From JBKEDH01 sp047975295 (GTDB lineage: Bacteria; Bacteroidota; Bacteroidia; Flavobacteriales; Flavobacteriaceae): DNA of 33,382 bases. Both the position numbers and the translations under genes were made by a program. The notes beneath the pieces were generated by a model. It did no database searches, had not been told where the DNA came from, and worked only from the letters and a program-made list of their open reading frames with translations. The stretch lies in NCBI GenBank assembly GCA_047975295.1, contig JBKEDH010000199.1, positions 1 through 33,382 of the forward strand, written 5' to 3'. Positions 1 through 8,114 of this stretch are shown here, piece by piece; within the stretch, counting starts at the first letter, position 1, and every line of letters begins with the position of its first letter.

Positions 1-2148
1 ACGGTTGGGATTTACGGTTTCTATCCTTAGGGTTTTATCGAATGTTGCCCCACCCACACTAACTTTGGCGTTGTAGTTGCCGGTTTTGTCTTCGGGTGTG
101 GTAGAAACCTTAAAACTATAAAGATTGTCCAAATTATCGGTCGTTATGTTTTTATAGACTAATTTCCCGCTGGGATCTGTAATTTCCATTTTTACGGGAT
201 GTCCCTTCGGTAACGGATTGGCACTATCGTTAAGCATAAAATTAAGATGCAACGTATCGCCCGGACGCCATACACCACGCTCGCCATAAATGTAACCTTT
301 TAGTCCACGTTGCAGCCTATTGCCCGAAATATCGAACGTACTTAAAGATAACGAGCTGCCATCGTTCAATTTAAGATAGGTGCTGTTATTACCTTTGGTA
401 ACGATAGCAAAAGCCGCATTTTTATCGGTATCGAATAAGGTTAAGCCTTCGTTGTCGGTTGGATGACTGGCAATTTCCTGCTGCTGATAATTGTATAATT
501 TAACCATAGCATTAGCTTCGGGATCGGTACTTAAAATATTGGTTACTGCAAAATAATATGCGCCATTAGTGCCTTGTTTGGCTATTACCCCGAGATTGGA
601 GGCCAAAAGGTTTTGCGATACTATTTTCGATTCGCCATAGTACGCATCGTGGCAAGGGTTGTTTTCTTCCCGCCAGTTATAGGTGTAATTTTTGTAACGG
701 TAGGTTAGGTTGTCCCAGTAGGCTTCTTCTCGAAGATCGTTGTCTTCATAATCAACATCTTCATCGTAGTAATCGTTGTAAGTTTCTTCTTCATTAGATG
801 TACTCGAAACCTTGGAGTCGCAATTGTACAGCGAATAACTTCTGTTAAAACTTAATTCTACACGATAAATGGCACCTGCATCGGCTTGAAAAAATTTAGA
901 GAGATCGATACTATAGGCCTTCCATTTTCCTGTGTTTTCCGATTCGGTTTGTAATTCTATGGTTTGTTTGGCTATACGGCGCCCTACCTTTTTTATATCG
1001 TAAATATTACCATTAAGATTGTAATCCTGTAAAAGTTGAAGGATGTTATCCTGAAATATCTTTATAACACGAACATCGACGGCCTTTAGGTTTACGGCCT
1101 CAAAATTGAATTTTAGCTCTTTGGAGTTTGGCAAGATACTACCATTATTGATAAGACGTACCTGAGGCTTTAGCTCTTCGAAGGTGATGACTTCCGAAAA
1201 TGCTTTTTTAAGTTTAAAGCCGTCGTTACTGGTTATACCCTGAAAGACATCGACCGATATGTTACCGGTTAACCGCGTATTTGGATATACTTTTAACACA
1301 TTACCATCTACTATAAATTTAGGATTTTTAGTATCTTGTAGCGTAACCAAACCATCAAAGTTTTGTTGTTTTTTTAAGGGATCGGAAAAATTTAGGGACA
1401 GGTACTGTTCGGGCGATTGCACGACATCTACATCGACAATCGTAAAGTTGTTTTTTCCCGGAATAAGTATCGTATTTTCTCCTTTATTATCGGCCTTTAT
1501 GGCAGAACCGTTCCATTTTACAGTAATATCACTATCTTCAATTTGGCGGCTTATACTATCTATTTTAAATTCGAAAATCTTTGCTTTATCGTTGTATTCG
1601 TCAAAGCTTAATGGCAATTTTTTACCATTTTGGGTGGCTTCGACAAGTTGTTTGGCTTTTTCCAAAGAAATAATATCGGCCGAACGGATAACGGCATTCA
1701 AATACTGCCATTCTTTACTGTACGATTGTAAATTATTTGTAACAACATTAAAACCTGGTGCTATGGTTTTAAATTGAAATGTATAGGTATTAAAATCGTT
1801 GGGGATATCTTGGTAAATATCCTTGAGTTTTACGTTAACGGTGTATTCGGTATCTGGCTCCAGGTACTCATTGGGTATAAAAATAAGAGTATGCTTGTTG
1901 GCTACAGAAAGTTTTCCTTCTACATGGGGCTTTATACTAATTAATTTATCGGTTAGTTCCTGCTCTTCTTCCCAACCTTCAACTTCTTTGGCCAAGTTTA
2001 TTTGTATGGATTCTGCAACCGAAACAACACCCGATGTGGTATAACTTATGTAATCTTTAAACTTAAAAATATTGTTAGGTTCGGTCTTATCTTTACAGGC
2101 AACAACCAAAACTATTAATGTTAGAACTAAAATCCGTTTTAAAGTCAT
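1..2148 (-). CDS. Alpha-2-macroglobulin family lipoprotein, N-terminal part (3' end outside window)
   Basis: The frame is open from an ATG at 2148 to the left edge (716 codons, no stop), so the gene is cut by the window. The N-terminus is a lipoprotein signal: MTLKRILVLTLIVLVVAC with a lipobox ending at Cys18, followed by KDK. Further on there is an acidic D/E/Y-rich patch (roughly residues 448-475) and the bacterial macroglobulin signature YGERGVWRPGDTLHL around Trp627, typical of an MG domain. The last visible residues (LRIETVNPNR) are still inside the macroglobulin repeats. Family knowledge: these large (about 1,500-1,900 aa) periplasmic lipoproteins trap proteases and often sit beside a penicillin-binding protein 1C gene. 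Neither the thioester region nor a pbpC can be seen here. A weak -7-like element lies just upstream at 2179-2186. Confidence 0.85.
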   Translation of the reverse strand, partial: MTLKRILVLTLIVLVVACKDKTEPNNIFKFKDYISYTTSGVVSVAESIQINLAKEVEGWEEEQELTDKLISIKPHVEGKLSVANKHTLIFIPNEYLEPDTEYTVNVKLKDIYQDIPNDFNTYTFQFKTIAPGFNVVTNNLQSYSKEWQYLNAVIRSADIISLEKAKQLVEATQNGKKLPLSFDEYNDKAKIFEFKIDSISRQIEDSDITVKWNGSAIKADNKGENTILIPGKNNFTIVDVDVVQSPEQYLSLNFSDPLKKQQNFDGLVTLQDTKNPKFIVDGNVLKVYPNTRLTGNISVDVFQGITSNDGFKLKKAFSEVITFEELKPQVRLINNGSILPNSKELKFNFEAVNLKAVDVRVIKIFQDNILQLLQDYNLNGNIYDIKKVGRRIAKQTIELQTESENTGKWKAYSIDLSKFFQADAGAIYRVELSFNRSYSLYNCDSKVSSTSNEEETYNDYYDEDVDYEDNDLREEAYWDNLTYRYKNYTYNWREENNPCHDAYYGESKIVSQNLLASNLGVIAKQGTNGAYYFAVTNILSTDPEANAMVKLYNYQQQEIASHPTDNEGLTLFDTDKNAAFAIVTKGNNSTYLKLNDGSSLSLSTFDISGNRLQRGLKGYIYGERGVWRPGDTLHLNFMLNDSANPLPKGHPVKMEITDPSGKLVYKNITTDNLDNLYSFKVSTTPEDKTGNYNAKVSVGGATFDKTLRIETVNPNR

Positions 2149-2502
2149 AGTTTTAATATTTAAGTGGAATATTGTAGGTAAATATACATTGTAATTTTCG
2201 AAATTTTATCGTTTTATTTATTTTATACCAATACTATATTAAAATAAACCTTATTTTGTTGATATTATGTACGTAACGAACTCATTTTAATCTTTTTGAA
2301 TCGAAACTAAAATTAAAGGTTCTTGCACGATTGAATGCTTTTTCATTACATGACAACAAATCTAAAAATACTAAATTAACACATTGACAAATAGGTTTTT
2401 ATGTGCTGTATTCTATACTTTAAAAACTTTGAAGGTCTTGAAAATCCATTTTATTATTGTAGTTGTAGTCCTTTTTTAATTAAAAAAATTTAAATGAGTT
2501 TA
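2149..2502. other. AT-rich intergenic region
   Basis: No convincing gene lies in these 354 bases. The side near 2148 should hold the promoter of the macroglobulin gene: on the minus strand TATATTTA at 2186-2179 resembles the flavobacterial -7 element TAnnTTTG with one mismatch. Next to the AlbA_2 gene end is a 16-base AT-only palindrome (2472-2487), which could be a weak terminator. I see no conserved RNA. Confidence 0.5.
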
Positions 2503-3636
2503 TTAATTGTATTTCACTTTTCTAAGAATACGCATAGCTTCTTTATAACTGTTGTAGGTGCCGTTTCCGTAAATCTTTAAATAAGGTCTGGTTGTATTTA
2601 GCTTGTCTAGTGCGTCTTCAAAACCATTAAAATAACAAATTAAATAGGTTTTTGGCAAATTTTGTAAGTCTAAAAGCTCACGATCGTTAAGCGTTGTACC
2701 GTTTTTTAATTTCGTTAAGATAGCATTGTTACTGTTGTAAATATGATGCAATATTTTTTTGTCGAATTGGGGTGGTTTAAACAACAACGTTGTATTTATG
2801 GAATAATTGCCATTATCATCAAAATTAATAATGGTTTCCTCTAATTGATAATATTTGTTAAAATTTTGAAAATTAAGATTTACATATTCAATAATTTTGA
2901 AATTTTCGTTATCTATAAAAATAGTAACCTCATCCAAAGCCGAAAAAAACAAGCGTACCTGTTCGTTTATCAATTTAATATCGACCCTGGAAAAAAAGAT
3001 ATCTTTATCGACCGTTTTTTTTTGTCCTGCCCAACAGACCACAAAATATTCTTTAAATACTTTATACTGTGGATTATAATCTTTTCTGTTTACCATAAAA
3101 TCGAAAACACCGTTTAATGTGTGTTCTATATTATTTTGCGAGTTGTTTTCTATGGCTTCGACTATTTTGGAATTATTATCCCTTAATTCAATATCGAAAG
3201 CTTTGGGCATACTCATACTGCCTTCCCTAAAAAATACCGTGCCACCATAATATTTCCAAATATTTTTACGTAGTGCGGTTATTTCGTTATTGGATCTAAT
3301 GGTAACCAAGCCCACAACCTTATGGTCCGGCAAATGTGGAAAAGGAATGTTTTCGTATTGTACAATAGGTGGATTTGTTAAATAGGCATTGATGAGGTTC
3401 TGTATTTTACTATCGTCAAAAAAATCGACTCCCACAATATCGTTATCGTCATCTTCAACCCCAATTACAATAAAAGAGCTATTATTGGGATTACTATTGG
3501 ACAGGGCGCAAACATGTTTTAAAAATTTAGCTTTACCTTCTTTTAAACTAATGTCTATTTTTCGTTTTTTATCGTAAAAACTGTTTTCGCTGTTATGTGC
3601 CAGTAAGTTTTTTACAAGAAGGCGTTTATTAATCAT
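2503..3636 (-). CDS. AlbA_2 (Schlafen-type) domain protein
   Basis: A 377-residue cytoplasmic protein without a signal peptide or membrane segment. Residues about 20-140 match the Schlafen AlbA_2 pattern: a charged helix with LKEGKAKFLKHVCALSNSN, the strand SFIVIGVEDDDNDIVGVD (54-71), and a final FFREGSMSMP strand. Databases commonly label such proteins as putative DNA-binding or ATP-binding proteins. The remaining 230 residues contain no motif I recognise. The start ATG overlaps the stop of the upstream SDR gene by four bases (ATGA), so the two are translationally coupled and share a transcript. The function is unknown; some family members are transcriptional regulators, others occur in defence loci. 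Nothing nearby points to a defence island. Confidence 0.75.
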   Translation of the reverse strand: MINKRLLVKNLLAHNSENSFYDKKRKIDISLKEGKAKFLKHVCALSNSNPNNSSFIVIGVEDDDNDIVGVDFFDDSKIQNLINAYLTNPPIVQYENIPFPHLPDHKVVGLVTIRSNNEITALRKNIWKYYGGTVFFREGSMSMPKAFDIELRDNNSKIVEAIENNSQNNIEHTLNGVFDFMVNRKDYNPQYKVFKEYFVVCWAGQKKTVDKDIFFSRVDIKLINEQVRLFFSALDEVTIFIDNENFKIIEYVNLNFQNFNKYYQLEETIINFDDNGNYSINTTLLFKPPQFDKKILHHIYNSNNAILTKLKNGTTLNDRELLDLQNLPKTYLICYFNGFEDALDKLNTTRPYLKIYGNGTYNSYKEAMRILRKVKYN

Positions 3637-4385
3637 AATACTTTGTTAACGGTAACGCTATTGGCCTGCGCTGTAGGGACTACCAATAAATCGGCTATAT
3701 TAACGTGGTTGGGGCGCGATACCACAAAATAGATAATTTCGGCAATATCCTTAGCCTGTAAGGCATTAAACCCTTTATAAACACTATCGGCTACTTTGTC
3801 TCCTTTAAACCTTACCTGCGAAAATTCGGTTTCTACCATACCTGGATTTACGGCTCCAACTTTTATTCCATAAGGGTTTAAATCGATGCGCATTCCTTCG
3901 GTAATAGCCAAAACCGCATGTTTGCTGGCACAATATACATTTCCTTTAGGATAGACTTCCTTACCTGCCAAAGACCCAATATTTATAATATGGCCCGATT
4001 GGCGTTCGGTCATTTGCGGAATAATGGCTTTGCTTACATACAACAAACCTTTAACGTTTATATCCATCATGGCATCCCAATCGTCAAGATTACCTTCGCT
4101 AATAGGGTCGAGGCCATGGGCATTACCGGCATTATTGATAAGGATATCGATATTTTTGAACGCTTCGGGTAGAGTATTTATTGCATCAAAGGTTTCTTCC
4201 TTTTTACTAATATCGAAGTTTAGGATATGTGTATCTGTAAGTTTGCCCAAGGCTTCCTGTAAAGATTGCAAACGTTCCAAACGTCTGCCACATAAAATTA
4301 GATTGATACCGTGTTTGGCAAATTCGTAGGCTGTTGCATGCCCGATACCGCTTGTTGCTCCTGTTATTAAGGCTGTTTTTACCAT
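3633..4385 (-). CDS. SDR family NAD(P)-dependent oxidoreductase (YdfG-like)
   Basis: A 250-residue classical short-chain dehydrogenase. The Rossmann glycine motif TGATSGIG is at 8-15, the NNAG motif at 84-87, the catalytic Ser at 138, and the YxxxK pair at Tyr151/Lys155 (YCASK). An Arg pair after the second strand (CGRR, 32-35) favours NADP over NAD. The length and the VNPGMVETEFS segment resemble the YdfG group, which oxidises L-allo-threonine, serine and related 3-hydroxy acids; the actual substrate is inference. It is the first gene of a two-gene unit with the AlbA_2 gene (ATGA overlap). Confidence 0.9.
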   Translation of the reverse strand: MVKTALITGATSGIGHATAYEFAKHGINLILCGRRLERLQSLQEALGKLTDTHILNFDISKKEETFDAINTLPEAFKNIDILINNAGNAHGLDPISEGNLDDWDAMMDINVKGLLYVSKAIIPQMTERQSGHIINIGSLAGKEVYPKGNVYCASKHAVLAITEGMRIDLNPYGIKVGAVNPGMVETEFSQVRFKGDKVADSVYKGFNALQAKDIAEIIYFVVSRPNHVNIADLLVVPTAQANSVTVNKVL

Positions 4386-4584
4386 TTTTTAACTGCTTTT
4401 TAGAGTGTTAAAGTAGTTATAAAAAGGGAAAAGACAAAGCCTGTATCGATATATTGGAGTCGTGCGGCAGCATAGAAAAACGGATCACCCTATCAAAAAC
4501 TTATTACAGATTATTTGCCTTTTGGAATAAATACAAAACAAAGGCTGGCCAGAGCTAAACCGAAAAATTAGGGCATAAAATCCC

Positions 4585-4656
4585 CTACAGTTTATAGTCG
4601 AGACCGACATAAAAGTGATGGTTTACTATAGTAAATCGAGATTTTACAATTAAAAA
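4585..4656 (-). pseudogene. Possible remnant of a beta-barrel protein C-terminus
   Basis: Just downstream of the sulfatase stop, in another frame, the minus strand reads IVKSRFTIVNHHFYVGLDYKL followed by TAG at 4587-4585. The alternating hydrophobic pattern F-V-L-Y-L up to the terminus is what outer-membrane beta-barrel proteins end with. No start or upstream body remains; the frame merges into the sulfatase gene. It may be chance coding-like sequence, so I rate it low. A 14-base palindrome (TTTACTATAGTAAA, 4622-4635) lies inside it. Confidence 0.25.
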
Positions 4657-4657
4657 A

Positions 4658-6073
4658 TTATTCAATAGCCTTTTCAGATATAACGGCTTCGGCGACATGT
4701 TCACTCATTTTCATAATTTCTTTAACCATCTTCGGGTTATTATTGGCAACATTATTCATTTCACCGGGATCACTTTTTAAATCGAAAAGGTTGGGCTCTT
4801 CCAATGTTCCTGTCCAGTGTTTTCCGGGCATAATAAGCTTCCAATTTTTATAGCGGACACTCATAAGGTTTCCTTTGGATGTAAAACCATAAACGGCTTT
4901 ATGGGGCGATTTGGCTCCGCTTTCTCCTTTCATTAAGGGCAATATGTTTTTACCGTCTATAATACGGTCGGTTGGTATTTGAGCTCCGGCCATTTTGGCA
5001 AAAGTGGTAAATAAATCCATACCGGTAACAGCCTCGTCGCATTCGGTATCTGCCGGTATATTTCCGGGCCATTTCATAATACAGGATACTTTTATACCGC
5101 CTTCGTAACGCTCTTGATATTTTCCTTCACGTAACAAATGTTCCCTATTGGGATCGGTAAAACCGAATTTTCCGTAGCAATTTTCCAATTCTTCATCACG
5201 ATGCACCAAGGGGCCGTTATCGGATGTAAATACAATAATGGTATTGTCCTCAATCTTTAAACGTTTAAGAGTATTTAAGATAATACCTACCGAACGATCT
5301 AAATACTCAACAGCGTCGCCAAAAGCGGCCGCTTTACTTTGCCCTTCAAAACCTTTTGGCACAAACCAAGGCGTATGGGTTTCTATATTGGCATATTGTA
5401 AATAAAATGGTTTATTTTCTTCTTTTACTGCACGATAAATAAACTTGCAGGCTTCGCGTGTAAACAATGCCGGTAATTCGGCCAGGTCGTTATTGTCGCA
5501 GCGCTTTATTATTTGTCCCTGCTCTATAAGCGGTATGGCAGGATCGCTTATACCGTTTGGCCGCCAACCGGAATTACCAATACGTTCCGGCCCGTGGTCG
5601 TTAGGGTAAGGAATACCCAAAAATTGGTCGAAACCATGTACATAAGGCAAATATTGCGGTAAATGGCCCAAATGCCACTTGCCATATAGTCCCGTAGTAT
5701 AGCCCTGTTCTTTTAATAGTTCGGTTATGGAAACTTCCAATTCGTCTTCCAATCCGTGTTTAGAGTGAGGAAAAAGTACATACAGCCCTTTACCCTTATT
5801 TACCCGTGGCGCATAACGCCCCGTTAAGGTTGCAGCACGAGATGGCGTACAAGTACCATGAGGGGCATAAAAGCTTGTAAATTTCATACCTTCGGAAGCC
5901 ATTTTATCCAAATTGGGAGTGTAGATATCTTTGGAACCAAAACAGCTTAAATCGTCGTAGCCAACATCGTCGGCTATAATATGGATAATATTGGGTTTCT
6001 TTTGGTTTTGAGCCGTATTAGAAAAGCCAAAGGCTATACAGGTAAAGATTAGAATAAAAAAATTTGGTTTCAT
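4658..6073 (-). CDS. Secreted S1-family sulfatase
   Basis: A 471-residue protein with an N-terminal signal peptide (MKPNFFILIFTCIAFGFSNTAQ). The type I sulfatase signature CTPSRAATLTGR starts at Cys75, the residue converted to formylglycine. Metal and substrate residues are visible: Asp35-Asp36 in HIIADDVGYDD, GKWHLGH at 131-137, His233 (ETHTPW) and Asp285-Asn286 (FTSDNGP). The C-terminal part carries the usual small subdomain (VRYKNWKLI ... LFDLKSDPGEMNNVA). Such periplasmic enzymes hydrolyse sulfate esters on algal or animal polysaccharides. Unusually for this class, no SusC/SusD pair, glycoside hydrolase or maturase is nearby, so the substrate cannot be inferred. The length is normal for the family. 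Confidence 0.93.
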   Translation of the reverse strand: MKPNFFILIFTCIAFGFSNTAQNQKKPNIIHIIADDVGYDDLSCFGSKDIYTPNLDKMASEGMKFTSFYAPHGTCTPSRAATLTGRYAPRVNKGKGLYVLFPHSKHGLEDELEVSITELLKEQGYTTGLYGKWHLGHLPQYLPYVHGFDQFLGIPYPNDHGPERIGNSGWRPNGISDPAIPLIEQGQIIKRCDNNDLAELPALFTREACKFIYRAVKEENKPFYLQYANIETHTPWFVPKGFEGQSKAAAFGDAVEYLDRSVGIILNTLKRLKIEDNTIIVFTSDNGPLVHRDEELENCYGKFGFTDPNREHLLREGKYQERYEGGIKVSCIMKWPGNIPADTECDEAVTGMDLFTTFAKMAGAQIPTDRIIDGKNILPLMKGESGAKSPHKAVYGFTSKGNLMSVRYKNWKLIMPGKHWTGTLEEPNLFDLKSDPGEMNNVANNNPKMVKEIMKMSEHVAEAVISEKAIE

Positions 6074-6182
6074 CTGTTAGTGTTTTTTACTGAAAAAATA
6101 TCAACTGCCAAAATAAGAAATTGCTCGTTCTTATCTAAACGTTTATGGATGAAAGATTAGTCAAAAAAGAGGATTAAAACGC

Positions 6183-6662
6183 TTATTTTATAAAAAACCA
6201 ACCATGGCTGCCCGCAACGGCACCAATTATGGTTATAATGCTAAGGGTTAACAATACCCAGTGCATACGGTGCATAATAGCAAAGGTTTTATCTGGATTT
6301 TTATCGGCATATTTTTTAAACAATTTGTGCAATACAAAGGGTTCGAAAACAAAAAGGATTAATGTAAAAATAACCCAAACCAATGTCATGGCATGAATCC
6401 ACCAAAACCTGTAATCCAAATATCTGTCCCAAGCATCGAGCACGTAAAGCATATAAAACCCCGAAAGCCCCGTTAAAACCGTAGTAACCTTTGCTTGCAG
6501 GGCAAACCGCCCTTCAATTTTTTCGAACGTTTTAATCTGTTCTTCCTTCGATTTCAATTTCTTTACTGCCGGAATTATAACGGTTGTTACCATAGAAACA
6601 CCCCCAATCCAAAGTACAACGGCTACAACATGTATTACCCTTGCAAGTACAAAATCTTCCAT
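6183..6662 (-). CDS. CopD-like four-helix membrane protein
   Basis: A 159-residue integral membrane protein with four predicted helices (about 5-28, 55-75, 88-110, 133-153). The first helix contains RVIHVVAVVLWIGG, the His-x6-Trp-(I/V)-G-G arrangement of CopD-like and related heme- or copper-associated membrane proteins. Other histidines lie near helices 3 and 4 (WWIHAM, MHRMHW). I infer a CopD-superfamily assignment; the function is not established. The gene stands alone, preceded by its own candidate promoter and followed by the sulfatase promoter region. Confidence 0.6.
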   Translation of the reverse strand: MEDFVLARVIHVVAVVLWIGGVSMVTTVIIPAVKKLKSKEEQIKTFEKIEGRFALQAKVTTVLTGLSGFYMLYVLDAWDRYLDYRFWWIHAMTLVWVIFTLILFVFEPFVLHKLFKKYADKNPDKTFAIMHRMHWVLLTLSIITIIGAVAGSHGWFFIK

Positions 6663-6690
6663 ATTACAACAGCTATTTTTAGGTTAACAA

Positions 6691-6698
6691 CAAAGATA
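6691..6698 (-). promoter_or_regulatory. Candidate -7 promoter element for the CopD-like gene
   Basis: The minus strand reads TATCTTTG, an exact match to the flavobacterial TAnnTTTG element, about 29 bases upstream of the start codon. No clear -33 TTG is visible at the usual distance. Confidence 0.5.
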
Positions 6699-6793
6699 AA
6701 AATTAAACTGTAGAATGATTTTTTAAGAAAAAAAACAAAAAGAAATTCATTTTAACCAATCGTTAACAGGGATAAAGGAAAAATTTTAACAAT

Positions 6794-6824
6794 TTGCATG
6801 GCTCAAATAAGCGTATTATATTCG
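6794..6824 (+). promoter_or_regulatory. Candidate promoter of the bat operon
   Basis: TTG (6794-6796), a 20-base spacer, then TATATTCG (6817-6824) fits the flavobacterial TTG-N17-23-TAnnTTTG pattern with one mismatch. Transcription would begin near 6830, just ahead of the chosen moxR start, and would exclude the upstream TTG as a start codon. Confidence 0.45.
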
Positions 6825-6841
6825 AAGATTTTAAATTAAGT

Positions 6842-7846
6842 ATGATGGAAGATACAGGAACAATTGACATTAAAGCAATAAACGAAAAAATTGAAAAAGA
6901 AAGTGCTTTTATCGATTTGCTACTACTTGAAATGAACAAAGTAATAGTAGGGCAAAAACACATGGTAGAGCGCCTACTTATAGGTTTACTGGGGCAAGGG
7001 CATATTTTGCTGGAAGGCGTACCGGGTCTGGCAAAAACATTAGCCATTAATACTCTTTCGCAAGCTGTTGATGGCAGCTTTAGCCGCATACAGTTTACAC
7101 CCGACCTACTCCCGGCCGATGTTACGGGAACCTTAATCTATAACATGAAAGACAACGATTTTTCTATTAAAAAGGGCCCTATTTTTGCTAATTTTGTTTT
7201 GGCCGACGAGATTAACCGTGCACCTGCAAAAGTGCAATCGGCACTTTTGGAAGCCATGCAGGAAAAGCAGGTAACCATTGGCGACGACACCTTTAAACTA
7301 GACAAACCGTTTTTGGTAATGGCAACCCAAAACCCAGTCGAACAAGAAGGTACCTACCCGCTACCAGAAGCACAAGTGGATCGTTTTATGCTTAAAACCG
7401 TAATAGACTACCCCAAAATTGCCGAAGAACAGCTTATTATGCGTGCCAATTTAAAAGGAGCTTGGGACAAGGTTAACCCCGTTGTGTCACTACAACAAAT
7501 ATTAAACGCTCAACAAGCAGTTCGTGAGGTATATATGGACGAAAAAATAGAAAAGTATATTCTGGATATTATCTTTGCCACCCGTTACCCTGAAAAATAT
7601 AAACTAGCCGATTTAAAACCGTTAATTTCTTTTGGTGCTTCACCTCGTGGTAGTATTAACTTGGCAACGGCTGCAAAATGTTATGCTTTTATTAAGCGTC
7701 GGGGTTATGTTATCCCCGAAGAGGTTCGTGCCGTAGTTTACGATGTATTGCGACACCGCATAGGCATTACTTACGAAGCCGAAGCCGAAAACATAACATC
7801 GGTCGATATCATTAATAAAATAGTAAACGAAATTGAAGTACCATAA
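6842..7846 (+). CDS. MoxR family AAA ATPase (bat operon)
   Basis: I start the protein at the ATG at 6842 (334 aa; the adjacent ATG at 6845 is equally possible), because the longer frame begins with a TTG that lies inside the likely promoter. Walker A GVPGLAKT is at residues 59-66, Walker B FVLADEI ends near 124, followed by NRAPAKVQSALLEAMQE, and sensor 1 is in VMATQNP. This is the standard MoxR architecture of about 320-335 aa. Family knowledge: MoxR ATPases act as chaperones that mature or remodel vWA-domain partners, here DUF58, BatA and BatB downstream. The stop codon TAA is part of the target-site duplication of the MITE-like insertion that follows immediately. Confidence 0.93.
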   Translation: MMEDTGTIDIKAINEKIEKESAFIDLLLLEMNKVIVGQKHMVERLLIGLLGQGHILLEGVPGLAKTLAINTLSQAVDGSFSRIQFTPDLLPADVTGTLIYNMKDNDFSIKKGPIFANFVLADEINRAPAKVQSALLEAMQEKQVTIGDDTFKLDKPFLVMATQNPVEQEGTYPLPEAQVDRFMLKTVIDYPKIAEEQLIMRANLKGAWDKVNPVVSLQQILNAQQAVREVYMDEKIEKYILDIIFATRYPEKYKLADLKPLISFGASPRGSINLATAAKCYAFIKRRGYVIPEEVRAVVYDVLRHRIGITYEAEAENITSVDIINKIVNEIEVP

Positions 7847-8006
7847 GAGCCTGTTTAAATCTGTATGATGACTTTTTGTATAGTTTATTTTTAATGTAGA
7901 ATGAGGCAAAATAGAAGATAATAGCTGGGCTACTTGATGAAATTTTAACGAAATTATATGCAAAAAGAGATATAGAAAAACAATTGATATAAATTTAAAT
8001 AGGCTC
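7847..8006. mobile_element. 160-bp MITE-like element with terminal inverted repeats and TAA duplication
   Basis: The left end GAGCCTGTTTAAATCTGTAT (7847-7866) is matched by the inverted right end (7987-8006), which read in reverse complement is GAGCCTATTTAAATTTATAT: 17 of 20 positions agree. The element is bracketed by TAA at 7844-7846 and 8007-8009. The ends start with GAG and the duplication is TNA, which as I recall fits the IS1031 group of the IS5 family. With only 160 bases it has no transposase and would be mobilised in trans. The left TAA is the moxR stop codon. Three solo copies of its ends occur at 20019, 27447 and 30107. Confidence 0.75.
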
Positions 8007-8079
8007 TAAATCCCATCAAAAACTCTTCCCTTTGGGATGGAATTTAAAAAGGATGATTAGAAATTAAAGCTTTAAAAAT

Positions 8080-8102
8080 CCTTTCTCCTTTAGGGAGAGA
8101 GG
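8080..8102. repeat. Stem-loop repeat upstream of the DUF58 gene
   Basis: CCTTTCTCC-TTTAG-GGAGAGAGG forms a 9-bp stem with one G-T wobble and a 5-base loop, 12 bases before the start codon. With the following GGTTGAG it resembles a common Bacteroidota intergenic repeat. It lacks a T tract, so termination is unlikely; it could affect mRNA stability or translation of the DUF58 gene. Confidence 0.45.
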
Positions 8103-8114
8103 GTTGAGAGGAAA

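Noticed and set aside
1259..2044. Plus-strand frames of 172, 64 and 73 codons at the left of the window
   Set aside because: They are antisense to the macroglobulin gene, which has clear homology and codon bias over the whole length.
6794..6841. Longer moxR starting at TTG 6794
   Set aside because: The added residues do not match the family, and the segment fits the operon promoter.
7640..7963. Minus-strand frame of 107 codons across the moxR end and the MITE
   Set aside because: It crosses the conserved moxR coding end and the insertion boundary, so it cannot be one gene; its N-terminal part may echo the element's parent IS but is not supported.
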